Program-made: the position numbers and the translations under genes
IMG/VR virus record: IMGVR_UViG_3300028392_000150
Location: 1-37,283 of that record
Reading direction: 5' to 3' (one strand)
Source of the DNA: a virus
Length of the DNA: 37,283 bases
The notes under the pieces: generated by a model
What the model saw: only the letters and a program-made list of their open reading frames with translations
Told to the model about the DNA's origin: nothing
Databases searched by the model: none
Shown here: piece after piece, positions 7,654 to 16,141 of the stretch
Layout: each line of letters starts with the position of its first letter
Numbering within the stretch: the first letter of the stretch is position 1

Positions 7654-8196
7654 ATGGCTTGGGAGACAGGAGGACCCGTTCCGCGTCGCCTGTCGATTTC
7701 GATCGACGGGTTGCGGCTGGAGGCGGTAGACGTGAAAGGGGTGATGCGCGCTTATCGTGAGGCGGTGGCCCGCGCCGGCGGCATGCTGCGGCCCGGTTGG
7801 GAAGGGGAGGTTTGGTCGGCGCTGGCGGAGTCTCACCCACGCTATGTCAGGAAGATACCCGGCCCTGGACCACCAACGGCTTCACTGGCCACAGCCAAGT
7901 CGTTTGTCAACTTCATGCTGAAGCGCCTGACCAACCGGAGCCTAGTGTCGGAGGAGGAGGCAAGGAGGCGAGCAGAGGTCTGTTTTATTTGTCCTCTGGC
8001 TCAGCCGATTCTTGGCTGCTCTTCGTGCAAGGATGTGCTGGCATTGACGGTGGTGCCACCAGTAAGGGTGGAGGCTCCTGAAGCCTGTGGCGCCTGCGGC
8101 TGCTACTTGCCGCTTAAGATCTGGATTCCCCGCGCTCAGCTGGGTGACGCCTCAGCGTTCCCGTTCGACAGCGTCTGCTGGATGAGGGAGCCCTGA
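7654..8196 (+). CDS. Eight-cysteine zinc-binding protein, encoded against the local strand
   Basis: 180 aa from the ATG at 7654. The C-terminal half has paired cysteines at 110/113 (CFIC), 122/125 (CSSC), 145/148/150 (CGACGC) and 175, followed by 'YLPLKIWIP', the layout of widespread phage/prophage proteins with a CxxC...CGCxL..K zinc site. The N-terminal half is helical. It faces away from the AAA+ gene (42 nt between starts) and converges on the gene ending at 8217. It is one of only three + strand genes in the left arm, so it probably has its own promoter in 7612-7653. Confidence 0.65.
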   Translation: MAWETGGPVPRRLSISIDGLRLEAVDVKGVMRAYREAVARAGGMLRPGWEGEVWSALAESHPRYVRKIPGPGPPTASLATAKSFVNFMLKRLTNRSLVSEEEARRRAEVCFICPLAQPILGCSSCKDVLALTVVPPVRVEAPEACGACGCYLPLKIWIPRAQLGDASAFPFDSVCWMREP

Positions 8197-8216
8197 CGGA
8201 TGGCACGGCGCCGCTT

Positions 8217-8444
8217 CTAGTCTGAGTGCTCATTGGAGGCCTTGATGATGGCGTCGACGGCTTGGCGGCGGTGGATCTCACCGCTGGCCACCTTCTTAGC
8301 GACGTCAAGCAGCATTTGGTCACGTGGCGATAAAGGCAGTGGTGACAAGTTTCTATATATGCCGGACACCCTCTGGAACACCGATGAATCATTTTGCGTT
8401 ATCGGAATATAGTCTGTCCACGGTCCCGCTTCTTCATTCATCAT
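8217..8444 (-). CDS. Small hypothetical protein downstream of the primase-helicase
   Basis: 75 aa. The start overlaps the primase-helicase stop as ATGA, so it is co-translated. The C-terminal half is helical (RDQMLLDVAKKVASGEIHRRQAVDAIIKAS) and the N-terminal half polar. No family recognised; the position suggests a small replication accessory factor. Confidence 0.6.
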   Translation of the reverse strand: MMNEEAGPWTDYIPITQNDSSVFQRVSGIYRNLSPLPLSPRDQMLLDVAKKVASGEIHRRQAVDAIIKASNEHSD

Positions 8445-10324
8445 TCCTCTTCGGTTTCAGGTTTAGTTTCCTCTTCGGACTGAGGAAAGTAGTAGGGCAT
8501 CGCGTCTTCTGGGTCTTTCCAGGCCCGCTTGCAGCGCTTGTCGAATCGGTAGGAGATCATCGGCAGCTCGCCGTTCTCTCGCTGCTTACGGATAAAGATT
8601 TTGCCGTCGGGCACCTCAGCGTCAAAGGATGCGATGAGCAGAGGGTCGACGTTCTCGTTGTGCATTTCGGACATTTTCTGCGCCTTGTCGACGTCACGCC
8701 AGACGCAGATGATGTTGTTGGCCATGTCGCCCCACTCGGAGGCGCCTCGGATGTCCTGGATCGACGGCGGCTTAGTCACCCCGTCGGAGGGCTTGCGCGG
8801 GTGGGCCACTTCATGGACGTGTACAGGATAGCGCGCGACGAACACCCGGAATAGGTCGGCTACGGAGGCTTGGGCAGTGTTGTCTTGGCGGTCCACCTCG
8901 AGGGTCATGATGTTGTCGATGACGAACTCCTCAATCCCCAGCTGCTTGTGCGCCAGGGTCATCGTGGCGATGAGCTCCGCCGGGTTGGTGCGCGCCATCG
9001 AGTCGAAGAACAGCACCTTGGATGAGAGGTCATCGAAAGCGGCGTCGAACTGGCTGGTCTGGCCAATGTCCGGGTCGGCGGTGTACTGGGTGAGCATCGC
9101 GGCCATCGTCATCGGCGTGGCCTGCTCGAAGGAGGCCACCATCGACATCTTGCCGAGCGAGGCGGAGTAGCACACCTGGTTTGACACCACGGACGACTTG
9201 CCGTGCGAGGTGAGGCCGTACCAGAGGGTGATCTCGTGGGGCCGGAACTCGAAGGGGAGCTTAGCTAGGAAGAAGGGGGTTCCTCCCTGGAGGTGGGTCT
9301 TGTTCATCCGCTCCCGCACCTTGCCCTTCATGTCGGCGGCGCGGACGATCCGCTCGATCGGCGCTTCCCTGGCACTTTTGAAGGCGGCATGGAGCACTTC
9401 AGGTTCCCCCGCCTGGAGCGCAGCGTTGGCGTCCTTGTAGCGGTAGCGGATGGACCGGCAGCGTTCGATCCCAATTCGCACTTTGACCCGGCTCTCAGCT
9501 TCACGGCCGGTGGCATCGTCATCAAAGTCGAGGTAGATCTCAGAGAAGCGGTTGAGGAAGTTCCAGTCTTCGTTGATCCACTCGTCGTTGCCCGCCCCCG
9601 AGGGGATGGACACCGCCGGATAACCGAGCTGGATCCAGCTCAAGGCATCCCACTGACCCTCGCAGATAATTAGCGCGGAGCCGCTCCTGACCGGGTCGAC
9701 CAGGTTCTTGGCGAAGAGCACCGGGATCGGGTCGTCGTTGCTGAACATGTTTTTTCGGCCGTCGCAGGACCAGCACTTGATCAGCACCAGCCGGTCGTCC
9801 TCGTCGAAGTGGGGGAAGATGATGTGGGTGTCGGTGGAGGCGCAGCGCGCCCGCTTGAGGGTGACGGCGTCGAGCCCCCGCGACTGCGCGTAGTCCACTG
9901 AGCGCTTGTTGAGCGGCTTCACTCGCACGGTCTGCCCGCCGCAACTGAAAGTGGTGCCTTCCTCCGCCTGGACGATCTTCGGCGCTGGGCGCTTCTTCGG
10001 CAGATAAAGCCGAGCCTCGGGGTTGACGCTCAGGAAGCCCGCCAAGGCTCTCCCGGCCTCGTCGTAGCTGCAGTTGCGAACCATCGCCCATAGACCGATC
10101 GCATTGCCGCGGACACTTGGGTCCTGGTGGTCGGTGAAGCATCCCGCATTGTTGCTACGGGTGGAGATTGAGAAGGATGATCCAGGCTTGCCTGTTGCGT
10201 CGCCGCAACGCCATGAGTCCGATTGCTTTTTTGCCCCTGGGAGGAGCAGTCGGACAACATCGTCGATGCGCTGGGCGGCTGCTTCAAGAACCGTTTGATA
10301 GTTATAGAATGGTGTATCGCTCAT
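8441..10324 (-). CDS. TOPRIM primase-helicase, T7 gp4 / Twinkle-like
   Basis: 627 aa. The N terminus has a degenerate CHC2-type region (C40, C62, H66), then a TOPRIM domain with ICEGQWDAL (E222) and LDFDDDATG (D266, D268). The RecA-like DnaB-family helicase follows: Walker A YGLTSHGKSS (369-378), a conserved Glu at SFEQ (E400), Walker B FVIDN (466-471) and the VAHPRK motif (506-511). This fusion synthesises primers and unwinds DNA 5'-3' at the phage fork, as gp4 does in T7. The C-terminal tail is acidic (SEEETKPETEEE), typical of polymerase-contacting helicase tails. No DNA polymerase lies in this window, so it may be elsewhere in the genome or supplied by the host. Confidence 0.9.
   Translation of the reverse strand: MSDTPFYNYQTVLEAAAQRIDDVVRLLLPGAKKQSDSWRCGDATGKPGSSFSISTRSNNAGCFTDHQDPSVRGNAIGLWAMVRNCSYDEAGRALAGFLSVNPEARLYLPKKRPAPKIVQAEEGTTFSCGGQTVRVKPLNKRSVDYAQSRGLDAVTLKRARCASTDTHIIFPHFDEDDRLVLIKCWSCDGRKNMFSNDDPIPVLFAKNLVDPVRSGSALIICEGQWDALSWIQLGYPAVSIPSGAGNDEWINEDWNFLNRFSEIYLDFDDDATGREAESRVKVRIGIERCRSIRYRYKDANAALQAGEPEVLHAAFKSAREAPIERIVRAADMKGKVRERMNKTHLQGGTPFFLAKLPFEFRPHEITLWYGLTSHGKSSVVSNQVCYSASLGKMSMVASFEQATPMTMAAMLTQYTADPDIGQTSQFDAAFDDLSSKVLFFDSMARTNPAELIATMTLAHKQLGIEEFVIDNIMTLEVDRQDNTAQASVADLFRVFVARYPVHVHEVAHPRKPSDGVTKPPSIQDIRGASEWGDMANNIICVWRDVDKAQKMSEMHNENVDPLLIASFDAEVPDGKIFIRKQRENGELPMISYRFDKRCKRAWKDPEDAMPYYFPQSEEETKPETEEE
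10195..10208. repeat. 14-bp palindrome, copy 1 (TTGCGTCGCCGCAA)
   Basis: It lies inside the N-terminal part of the primase-helicase gene. The arms TTGCG/CGCAA are perfect. It matches the consensus TTGCGTYGMCGCAA shared by seven sites in the window. Confidence 0.45.
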
Positions 10325-10330
10325 GAGGGG

Positions 10331-10651
10331 CTAATCAAGTTCTTCTACCGCTTTAATAGCAATGTCCATTTCGCTTTGTAGGCCGCAGACTTGCAGGTTG
10401 TTGATGAACGAACTTACGTTCATTCTTATTCCTTGAGCGTTGCCCGGCATAGACATTGCAATGAAGTCGATCACGGCGCGCTGGGCCATCTCGAACATCT
10501 GCGACTCGGAGTGGGGCACTTTTTTTAGGACCCGAGCTTCGATTTCTTGAGTGTAGGTGGCGGCCTGGAGACTGTCGAGGGCAGCCAATATCCTCACGGT
10601 GCTCCGAACACTGTCGGCAGTAATTTCGGCTCTTGCTTGTTGCTCGTTCAT
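10331..10651 (-). CDS. Small helical hypothetical protein
   Basis: 106 aa, almost entirely helical (VRSTVRILAALDSLQAATYTQ; EMAQRAVIDFIAMSM; MDIAIKAVEELD). It overlaps the 987-aa gene by 4 nt (ATGA) and ends 6 nt before the primase-helicase start. Its place directly upstream of the helicase suggests a role in replication, possibly loading, but nothing in the sequence shows this. Confidence 0.6.
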   Translation of the reverse strand: MNEQQARAEITADSVRSTVRILAALDSLQAATYTQEIEARVLKKVPHSESQMFEMAQRAVIDFIAMSMPGNAQGIRMNVSSFINNLQVCGLQSEMDIAIKAVEELD

Positions 10652-13611
10652 AAGGTGGTGGCGCTCACCCCGAATATGCCGATTTCATGGGCTAAGATAT
10701 CTGTCTCGCCCAGCGGAGCAGGCTCATTATCTAGCGCGGCGTTTTCGTGGCGCGGGCCGGCGTTGCCGCCTCGGCTGCGCTCCACTGGTGAGTCAGTGGC
10801 GGCCGCTTCAGCTCGGTGAACCTCAAGCACAGCAGCGTGGCCACGGAGATAGGGCATCTCCATCCCTACTGGGCTCCAAGTCTCCAGCTTCGATGCTGTT
10901 CCGCCAGTGTCGATACGAGCGCGTGTGTCGGCATTGAATACTGGCGTGGCTCCATTTGGGATGAACTCGTACGGTCCGCGGTATTCGTACCACTGACTGC
11001 GGGACGGGAGGTAGAAAAGGTAGTTTTTGTTTACCGATCTCACTTCGATCCGCTCCATCAGCTCGACGGTGTCGCTGGGAGGGTTGGCCAGCAGTTCCTC
11101 GGTGCCGTAGTTGCGGATGTAGGAGGTTACCTTGCGCTGCTCGCTAACGCTCAGGCGATGCTCGACACAGAGGTCGAGCAGAACATCCTTCTGCTCAGGT
11201 TCGATCTTGGCATAATGAGCCTCCTTGTGGTGGGTGAACGACAGGCCTAGACGGCGAGTGCTCCAGCAGGACCGGAATACACCGAGGGCGGTGATGTAGG
11301 TGTTGTAGGCTTTGGAGGTGGCTGCCAGCACCATCGAAGAGTCGAAGGCGTCGCCGAACAGCAGTTCCATCTGGTTGCCGAGCATGCCCAGCGTCCAGGA
11401 GGAATAGTTCTCGAGCTTTTGGCCGGTCTCGCGGATCTCGAGCGTGCGACGGATCACCTCGTAACCCTGCTCGATTGATGGGGGGTTCTCTGGGTTAGCG
11501 ACCAACTCGCCACTCTCAAGGTAGTTGAAGTGATTTGACAGTCCTCCGCGGAGCAGCGCACCGGCGGTAGCGCGGATGATGATTTCACTAATGGGGCGTT
11601 CGGGTCCGGCAGGCTCCACCAGTGTCAATGCCCCGGAGGGTTCCACGGGATGGAAGTCGATGCCTGAAAGGACCACCGGCTCGCGGTCGATCCATGGAGC
11701 CACGCACGATTCAGGGTCAGCATTGTAGAGCGCGCGCCAGATCGTGGTCGCCAACTCACTGGGATTAGCGACCAGTGGTGCAATGGTCTCGCTGAACTCT
11801 TCAGCGGAGGCCACCGGCGAGCCATTGAAGCTCAGACGAAAGAGGGCAGGACCTAGGGATGCAGGCGGTTCTGCAGGGAGGGCGCCCAGGGGAAGGGCTT
11901 CTGGGCTTCGGTAGAATTGGACTTGCGCGTGTAAGAGATGTGCGCAAGCGCCGTCGCTTACTACCGCGAAGACCTGGTCTCTGGCCTCATCACCCCAGGA
12001 TAGTTCCCCTGGTCCCCACCAGCTTTGGCTTCCCGGATCGAACCACATTCCAATGATGATGCCATTGTAGCTAGGTGAGAACACGTTCTCTCGGTTACCA
12101 TAGCCGATACAGACGTAGCCGTCGGGCACGGGTGGCATTTCCGGCGGGAGAGTTCGGAATGCGGCAGGCGCGTAAACCTCGCCGCGCGATTCAGGTTGGT
12201 TGTAGTACCAGACGTTTGCAGCGTAAGCTGCGGCTAATGAACCGTCACGATGGGCGGCGATGAGCTTTTCCGTGACACCGTCTGCTTCGTGCTGGTCCAC
12301 CCACACATCGCAAGTGCCCCATGTTGCGGTCCAGTCAAATCGCTCGAGGTTCGTGATGGCTATGTCTGATGCCCAGCCGATTACCACATAATCTTCAGGT
12401 AGCCTGGTTCTGGCCTGGACGAATTTGTAGGTGTCCTCATCCTGAATGTCGTGGATGGATCGCAGTCTGCGCGAGAGCAGGGCGAGCGCTTGGTTGCGGT
12501 TGGGCTCAAGGGCCGGGCTATTGGCGTCCACGGCGTAGAGATCATGCTGTCTTGACAGCCGGCTCATTCGGCGAGCGGTCCAGCCGCCGACCATCTCGTA
12601 GTACGAGGCCATGACGGGGCGGGCAGTATGTGGGCTGATGTCGCGACCACAACCTATCGGCACCATCGTTCTAGCTAGGGATTCAATGGCTTCCACAGGG
12701 ACCTCTAAGGGTGCCGGCAGGGAGACGTGTTCAGTTGGTGAGTCCATATGGGTGTTGAGTAGGTGGATAGCTGACCCAATGGCCGCGGCGTACTCGATTT
12801 GCGTCGAGTTGCCTATCAGCAATCGCCCCCGGCTCCATTCGCTTCTTCCTGTTTCCAGACTAATACCGTTGAAAATTTGGGTAGTTGGGAGTTGGAAGCT
12901 GCCGCCGTATCCGAGATAATGAAAGTCTGGCGGAACGGGGATGCGAGGGTTACTAGGAATCGGAGAGGGGATAGAAGTCGGGATTGGTGTTGCGGTGAGG
13001 CTTTCTTCCAACTGATGCCCGCGGTAGAACGCAATAGCCGCGGCATTGGCCTCGTTCGCGACCGTCCTGGAGTATCTATGGAAGGCGTAAAAGGAATTGC
13101 TATACACGTCGGAAAGGTTTTCGAGCGTCCATCTTCCATTAATGGAGCTCCTAAAGCCTATTTCATCATGATCACTCGCTGCGAAGTCTCCGCCCCAGCC
13201 TACTATGACATAGTCTTCATGGAGTTGGTCGATCAACACGGGAGGAGCTCGGAACGCAGCCTCGGGCATAGGTGTTGTGATTCTGCCGGCCAGCAAGTTT
13301 TCGTAGTGCTCGATCTGCGCTCGGTTTTCAGGGATGCCTAGTATTGGTTCGCCGATTAGAGCAGCGTAGAGTCGGCTTGATGAGTCACCACTAAAGGAAG
13401 ATTCATTCCATTCGGTATCATGAAGCATTGCGCCTGCAAAGTTCTGACCATCGGGGTATCGTTGGAAGGTGTCGCCATAACCTAAGAGGGTCATCCCAGC
13501 GGGAAGCGGCAGCATGTTGGCAGGAAGGGGTCTCATCGTGTTGGAAAAGGGGTTTGGGTGACCATTTTGGCAGGTCATCGAAGAGGCAGCGAGCGCCAGC
13601 TGGGAGGCCAT
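10648..13611 (-). CDS. Large repeat protein with six degenerate 'GYG' modules
   Basis: 987 aa. The first 600 residues contain about six spaced, diverged copies of one unit: 'P.gy..iGyG..f.......f.g.....W', with cores LLGYGDTF, VIVGWGGDF, YLGYGGSF, VPIGCGRDI, VVIGWASDI and VCIGYGNRE, each followed by a tryptophan-containing strand and a helix with 'YAA'. Proline-rich linkers separate some of them. The C-terminal third has a different, helical region (FRSCWSTRRLGLSFTHHKEA) followed by 'EHRLSVSEQRKVTSYIRNYG', which resembles HTH-like regions of plasmid/phage ParB-type regulators. The last 60 residues are charged and disordered. Repeated surface units plus a possible DNA-binding region suggest a scaffold protein. 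No family recognised. Confidence 0.65.
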   Translation of the reverse strand: MASQLALAASSMTCQNGHPNPFSNTMRPLPANMLPLPAGMTLLGYGDTFQRYPDGQNFAGAMLHDTEWNESSFSGDSSSRLYAALIGEPILGIPENRAQIEHYENLLAGRITTPMPEAAFRAPPVLIDQLHEDYVIVGWGGDFAASDHDEIGFRSSINGRWTLENLSDVYSNSFYAFHRYSRTVANEANAAAIAFYRGHQLEESLTATPIPTSIPSPIPSNPRIPVPPDFHYLGYGGSFQLPTTQIFNGISLETGRSEWSRGRLLIGNSTQIEYAAAIGSAIHLLNTHMDSPTEHVSLPAPLEVPVEAIESLARTMVPIGCGRDISPHTARPVMASYYEMVGGWTARRMSRLSRQHDLYAVDANSPALEPNRNQALALLSRRLRSIHDIQDEDTYKFVQARTRLPEDYVVIGWASDIAITNLERFDWTATWGTCDVWVDQHEADGVTEKLIAAHRDGSLAAAYAANVWYYNQPESRGEVYAPAAFRTLPPEMPPVPDGYVCIGYGNRENVFSPSYNGIIIGMWFDPGSQSWWGPGELSWGDEARDQVFAVVSDGACAHLLHAQVQFYRSPEALPLGALPAEPPASLGPALFRLSFNGSPVASAEEFSETIAPLVANPSELATTIWRALYNADPESCVAPWIDREPVVLSGIDFHPVEPSGALTLVEPAGPERPISEIIIRATAGALLRGGLSNHFNYLESGELVANPENPPSIEQGYEVIRRTLEIRETGQKLENYSSWTLGMLGNQMELLFGDAFDSSMVLAATSKAYNTYITALGVFRSCWSTRRLGLSFTHHKEAHYAKIEPEQKDVLLDLCVEHRLSVSEQRKVTSYIRNYGTEELLANPPSDTVELMERIEVRSVNKNYLFYLPSRSQWYEYRGPYEFIPNGATPVFNADTRARIDTGGTASKLETWSPVGMEMPYLRGHAAVLEVHRAEAAATDSPVERSRGGNAGPRHENAALDNEPAPLGETDILAHEIGIFGVSATTL

Positions 13612-13644
13612 TGCTCGCCACCATGGTCAATTCGGAAGGTTTGT

Positions 13645-14163
13645 CTAAACTCCTTTTTCGCCGAACCACCACAAACTGTACCAGGCGGGGCAGTTTTGCG
13701 CGAGCATGATCGCCTCGTCGCGGCTGAAGCCATGATTCACGACCATCTCGTCAATGTAGAGGGAGGTGGCGCGTGCGCAGCGTTTCATCACCGAGGGCAG
13801 CTTGTCGTCGAGTGGGTCAGCGTGCTGAGACGCTGCGGGCTGTGGTGCCGCCTGGGTTTGGGGTGCGGGGTTGCTTCCCTGGATGTCCACGCGGCAGTCG
13901 TTGGCGTTGATGCTCACTTTGCCGTTGTATTCGTTGGTCTTGAGGCCGCCCTTGGGACCCGCGCCGGTGAGAGTGATCACTTGGCCTTCTTGGACTCCGC
14001 AATGTGCGCCGGCGCCCCAGATCTTCACCGCGCATTCGCCGGTGGCGTCGCTGGCGATAAGGAACAGGCTTTTGTCGCCTGGCTTGAATGGAAACAGGCG
14101 TTTAACGGTGATTGGGCCGAGACTCGGGCCTTCTCCTTGTGACTGGATGGTATGCAGGTTCAT
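13645..14163 (-). CDS. OB-fold single-stranded DNA-binding protein
   Basis: 172 aa. Residues about 14-80 show an OB-fold strand pattern typical of RPA-like or phage SSBs: GPITVKRLFPFKPG, KSLFLIASDATGECAVKIWG, EGQVITLTG, then 'NGKVSINANDCRV'. A Pro/Ala/Gln linker follows (about 88-110), and the C-terminal 55 residues (KRCARATSLYIDEMVVNHGFSRDEAIMLAQNC) form a helical module, perhaps for partner binding. It probably coats ssDNA for the primase-helicase and the RecE-type nuclease. It follows the E1 gene after 40 nt, and that gap holds a 14-bp palindrome copy. Confidence 0.65.
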   Translation of the reverse strand: MNLHTIQSQGEGPSLGPITVKRLFPFKPGDKSLFLIASDATGECAVKIWGAGAHCGVQEGQVITLTGAGPKGGLKTNEYNGKVSINANDCRVDIQGSNPAPQTQAAPQPAASQHADPLDDKLPSVMKRCARATSLYIDEMVVNHGFSRDEAIMLAQNCPAWYSLWWFGEKGV

Positions 14164-14186
14164 GTGTTTGTTTTTCTGGGTCGGCT

Positions 14187-14200
14187 TTGAGTTGACGCAA
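14187..14200. repeat. 14-bp palindrome, copy 2 (TTGAGTTGACGCAA)
   Basis: It differs from copy 4 by one base. It lies in the 40-nt gap between the E1 gene and the OB-fold gene, 24 nt upstream of the OB-fold start, a natural place for an operator or promoter element. Confidence 0.45.
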
Positions 14201-14203
14201 CGC

Positions 14204-14881
14204 TTAACTGGCCGTCAAGACGGTTCCTGCGGGCGTGAAGTCCTTCGCGCGCCGGAACGAAGAGCAGAGCGTGTCGATCCGGGAGTGGACTACCGCGTGA
14301 AGAGGGTTGGCGACGTGTTCCCATGACAGCAGTAGGTGCATAGCGCAGCCGGCCGCGACGATATTGGCCATCGCGGTCTGTGGGAACTCCTCGAGCGTGC
14401 GCTCAGAGTTGCAGGACCATGGCGGTGGGTCAGTATCTGGGAACTCGAAGTGGTGGCGTGGGTCGTGCGCGTCAGGGATGAACAGGTGAGCTTCGCCGTG
14501 AGCATGGGAGTTGCCTGCCAGGATCGCCGGAATCCCCAGGTCTTCCGCCAGCTGCATGATGATGTGGCGTGACTGATTGTTGTCCACTGCGCCGAAAATT
14601 ATTTCCACGCCTTCCCATTCGGGCCAGTTGATGGCCATGGCTCCCTGCAAGTAGTGGGGCACCGCCTGGACAGACTGAAGAGTGGAGCCAGCAATACTTT
14701 CCGCCAGCACCACCGCTTTGTTACCGGTAGAAGTGAGAGCGGGGAACTGGCGAGCGGCGTTGGACGGCTCGTAGTCGTCAGCGTCGACGATCACGAGATC
14801 CATCAGGCGGCCGAGGATGGGGGCGAGGGTGCAGGCGATGCCGCCCGCGCCGATGATGGCGGCTTTTTGAGGCTTCTTCAT
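14204..14881 (-). CDS. ThiF/E1-like ubiquitin-activating enzyme (PRTRC ThiF-like)
   Basis: 225 aa from the ATG at 14881 (a TTG one codon earlier is less likely). Rossmann-type E1 adenylation fold: AIIGAGGIA (nucleotide loop, G11-G14), VIVDADDYEPSNAARQF carrying the canonical Asp (D33) plus the N41/R44/Q45 triad, a Lys at TGNK (K55), and FGAVDNN.SR (D100). A cysteine in PPWSCNSERT (C157) sits where minimal E1 enzymes carry the thioester cysteine. The size suits a minimal prokaryotic E1. It would adenylate the C-terminal glycine of the ubiquitin-like protein at 18476-18700 and pass it on by thioester. It is now separated from its partners by a tnpB element that abuts its start, which may affect its expression. 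Confidence 0.85.
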   Translation of the reverse strand: MKKPQKAAIIGAGGIACTLAPILGRLMDLVIVDADDYEPSNAARQFPALTSTGNKAVVLAESIAGSTLQSVQAVPHYLQGAMAINWPEWEGVEIIFGAVDNNQSRHIIMQLAEDLGIPAILAGNSHAHGEAHLFIPDAHDPRHHFEFPDTDPPPWSCNSERTLEEFPQTAMANIVAAGCAMHLLLSWEHVANPLHAVVHSRIDTLCSSFRRAKDFTPAGTVLTAS

Positions 14882-14969
14882 CAAAATAATTGGGTTGAAA
14901 CCACGGCCTTCAGGCCGTCTTTGGTTTGGTTGCTTTTAGGTGTTGACATGTTCAAGGTTTTGAAATAAC

Positions 14970-16124
14970 TTGGTTGAAGTGAAACTGACTGTCCAGATTA
15001 AACTGTTACCAACGCCCGAACAGGCGGAGTCTTTGCGCGAGACACTGGAGACGGTCAACAGCGCGGCGAACCGCCTGTCCCAACTTTCTTGGGACTCGAA
15101 GGAGTTCCGACGCTTTCCCCTGCACAAAACCTATTACCGTCAGATTCGAGACGAGTTCCCGCTGTCCGCACAGATCGTCTGTCTGCTCAACGCGAAGGTT
15201 GTGGACGCCTACAAGCTGGACAAGAAAGTTCAGCGCGTATTTCGCAAGCACGGCTGTATTGCCTACGACTCCCGAATCCTTTCCATGAATCTGATTCCGT
15301 GCACCGTGAGCATCTGGACGCTTAGCGGTCGCGCCAAGATGCCCTTTGTCTGCGGCGAGAAGCAGCGGGCTTTGCTTGCCTATCCCCGTGGCGAGGCAGA
15401 CCTGATTTTCCGCAAGGGAAAGTGGTTTCTGAACATCACAGTGGACGTTCCCGAAGACAAAGAGATTGAGGCTGTCGATTGCCTCGGGGTGGATATGGGA
15501 ATCGTGGAGATCGCCTACGACTCCGATGGAACGAACTATTCCGGTTCCCGCCTGAACAAGATTCGCAATCGCAATCGCTCTCTTCGCTGCAAGTTGCAGC
15601 ACAAAGGAACGAAGTCCGCAAAACGTCTTTTGAAGAAACGCAGCAAGCGAGAGGCGAACTTTGCTCGCGACGTAAATCACACAATTTCCAAACGCATAGT
15701 CCAAACCGCCAAACGCACGAACCGTGCTGTTGCCATCGAGAAACTGACTGGCATCAGAACGAGGATCAGGGCCAGACGGCGGGAACGGACAAGGCTGCAT
15801 AGCTGGGGCTTCGCGCAACTTGGAGGCTTTCTTGCCTACAAGTCGGCGGTTGCCGGTGTTCCACTGATCCAAGTCGATCCTCGGAACACGTCCAGACAAT
15901 GCTGCCAGTGCGGTCACACGGAGAAAGCGAATCGGAAATCTCAATCCGAGTTTGTCTGTAAGTCGTGTGGCCATGCTGAAAATGCAGACGGAAACGGTGC
16001 CAAGAACATCAGGCTTCGCGGTTTGGAGTTTTTGAGCACGGGCGCATTCAAACGCCCAAACGCGGAGGTAATTAACTGTGGCAAAATCCATGGTCGTATC
16101 CATCTGCAATCCGCATCCCTTTAG
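14970..16124 (+). CDS. tnpB: TnpB, RNA-guided nuclease of IS200/IS605 (IS1341-like) elements
   Basis: 384 aa from a TTG at 14970, or 381 from the GTG at 14979. The N-terminal 'VQIKLLPTPEQAESLRETL' is the standard OrfB start. The RuvC catalytic triad is complete: CLGVDMG (D175), AIEKL (E257), NADGNGAKNI (D340). The zinc finger between the last two is intact (CCQC 311-314, CKSC 330-333). TnpB proteins cut DNA as directed by an omega-RNA transcribed from the element's right end, which favours retention of the element. Length and motifs indicate a functional protein. Its expression would oppose the phage operon. Confidence 0.9.
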   Translation: MVEVKLTVQIKLLPTPEQAESLRETLETVNSAANRLSQLSWDSKEFRRFPLHKTYYRQIRDEFPLSAQIVCLLNAKVVDAYKLDKKVQRVFRKHGCIAYDSRILSMNLIPCTVSIWTLSGRAKMPFVCGEKQRALLAYPRGEADLIFRKGKWFLNITVDVPEDKEIEAVDCLGVDMGIVEIAYDSDGTNYSGSRLNKIRNRNRSLRCKLQHKGTKSAKRLLKKRSKREANFARDVNHTISKRIVQTAKRTNRAVAIEKLTGIRTRIRARRRERTRLHSWGFAQLGGFLAYKSAVAGVPLIQVDPRNTSRQCCQCGHTEKANRKSQSEFVCKSCGHAENADGNGAKNIRLRGLEFLSTGAFKRPNAEVINCGKIHGRIHLQSASL

Positions 16125-16131
16125 GGTGCGG
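16111..16131 (+). ncRNA. Right-end hairpin, likely part of the omega-RNA
   Basis: CCGCA-T-CCC / GGG-TGCGG hairpin with a TTTA loop, overlapping the last codons and stop of tnpB. In IS200/IS605 elements the omega-RNA runs from the 3' part of tnpB to the right end, and the flanking DNA supplies the guide. Here the guide would begin a few bases past 16131, toward the end of the unknown gene at 16142. Confidence 0.45.
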
Positions 16132-16141
16132 TATTTGAAGG

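Larger units (their letters stand above)
14885..16140 (+). mobile_element. IS200/IS605-type element carrying tnpB only
   Basis: A TnpB gene lies against the direction of all neighbours. At the left, a perfect hairpin ACGGCC-TTCA-GGCCGT occupies 14903-14918, 22 nt from the E1 start. At the right, CCGCATCCC-TTTA-GGGTGCGG (16111-16131) overlaps the tnpB stop codon and lies 10 nt from the stop of the next phage gene. Subterminal hairpins instead of terminal inverted repeats are the hallmark of IS200/IS605 elements. No TnpA gene is present, so mobility would need a TnpA in trans. Exact ends are not determined. Confidence 0.7.

Noticed and set aside
9540-10142. 200-aa frame on the - strand, out of frame with the primase-helicase
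   Set aside because: Shadow of the TOPRIM domain; compositionally odd and lacks motifs.
15006-16109. 367-aa frame on the - strand
   Set aside because: Exact antisense of tnpB, whose catalytic triad and zinc finger are clear on the + strand.
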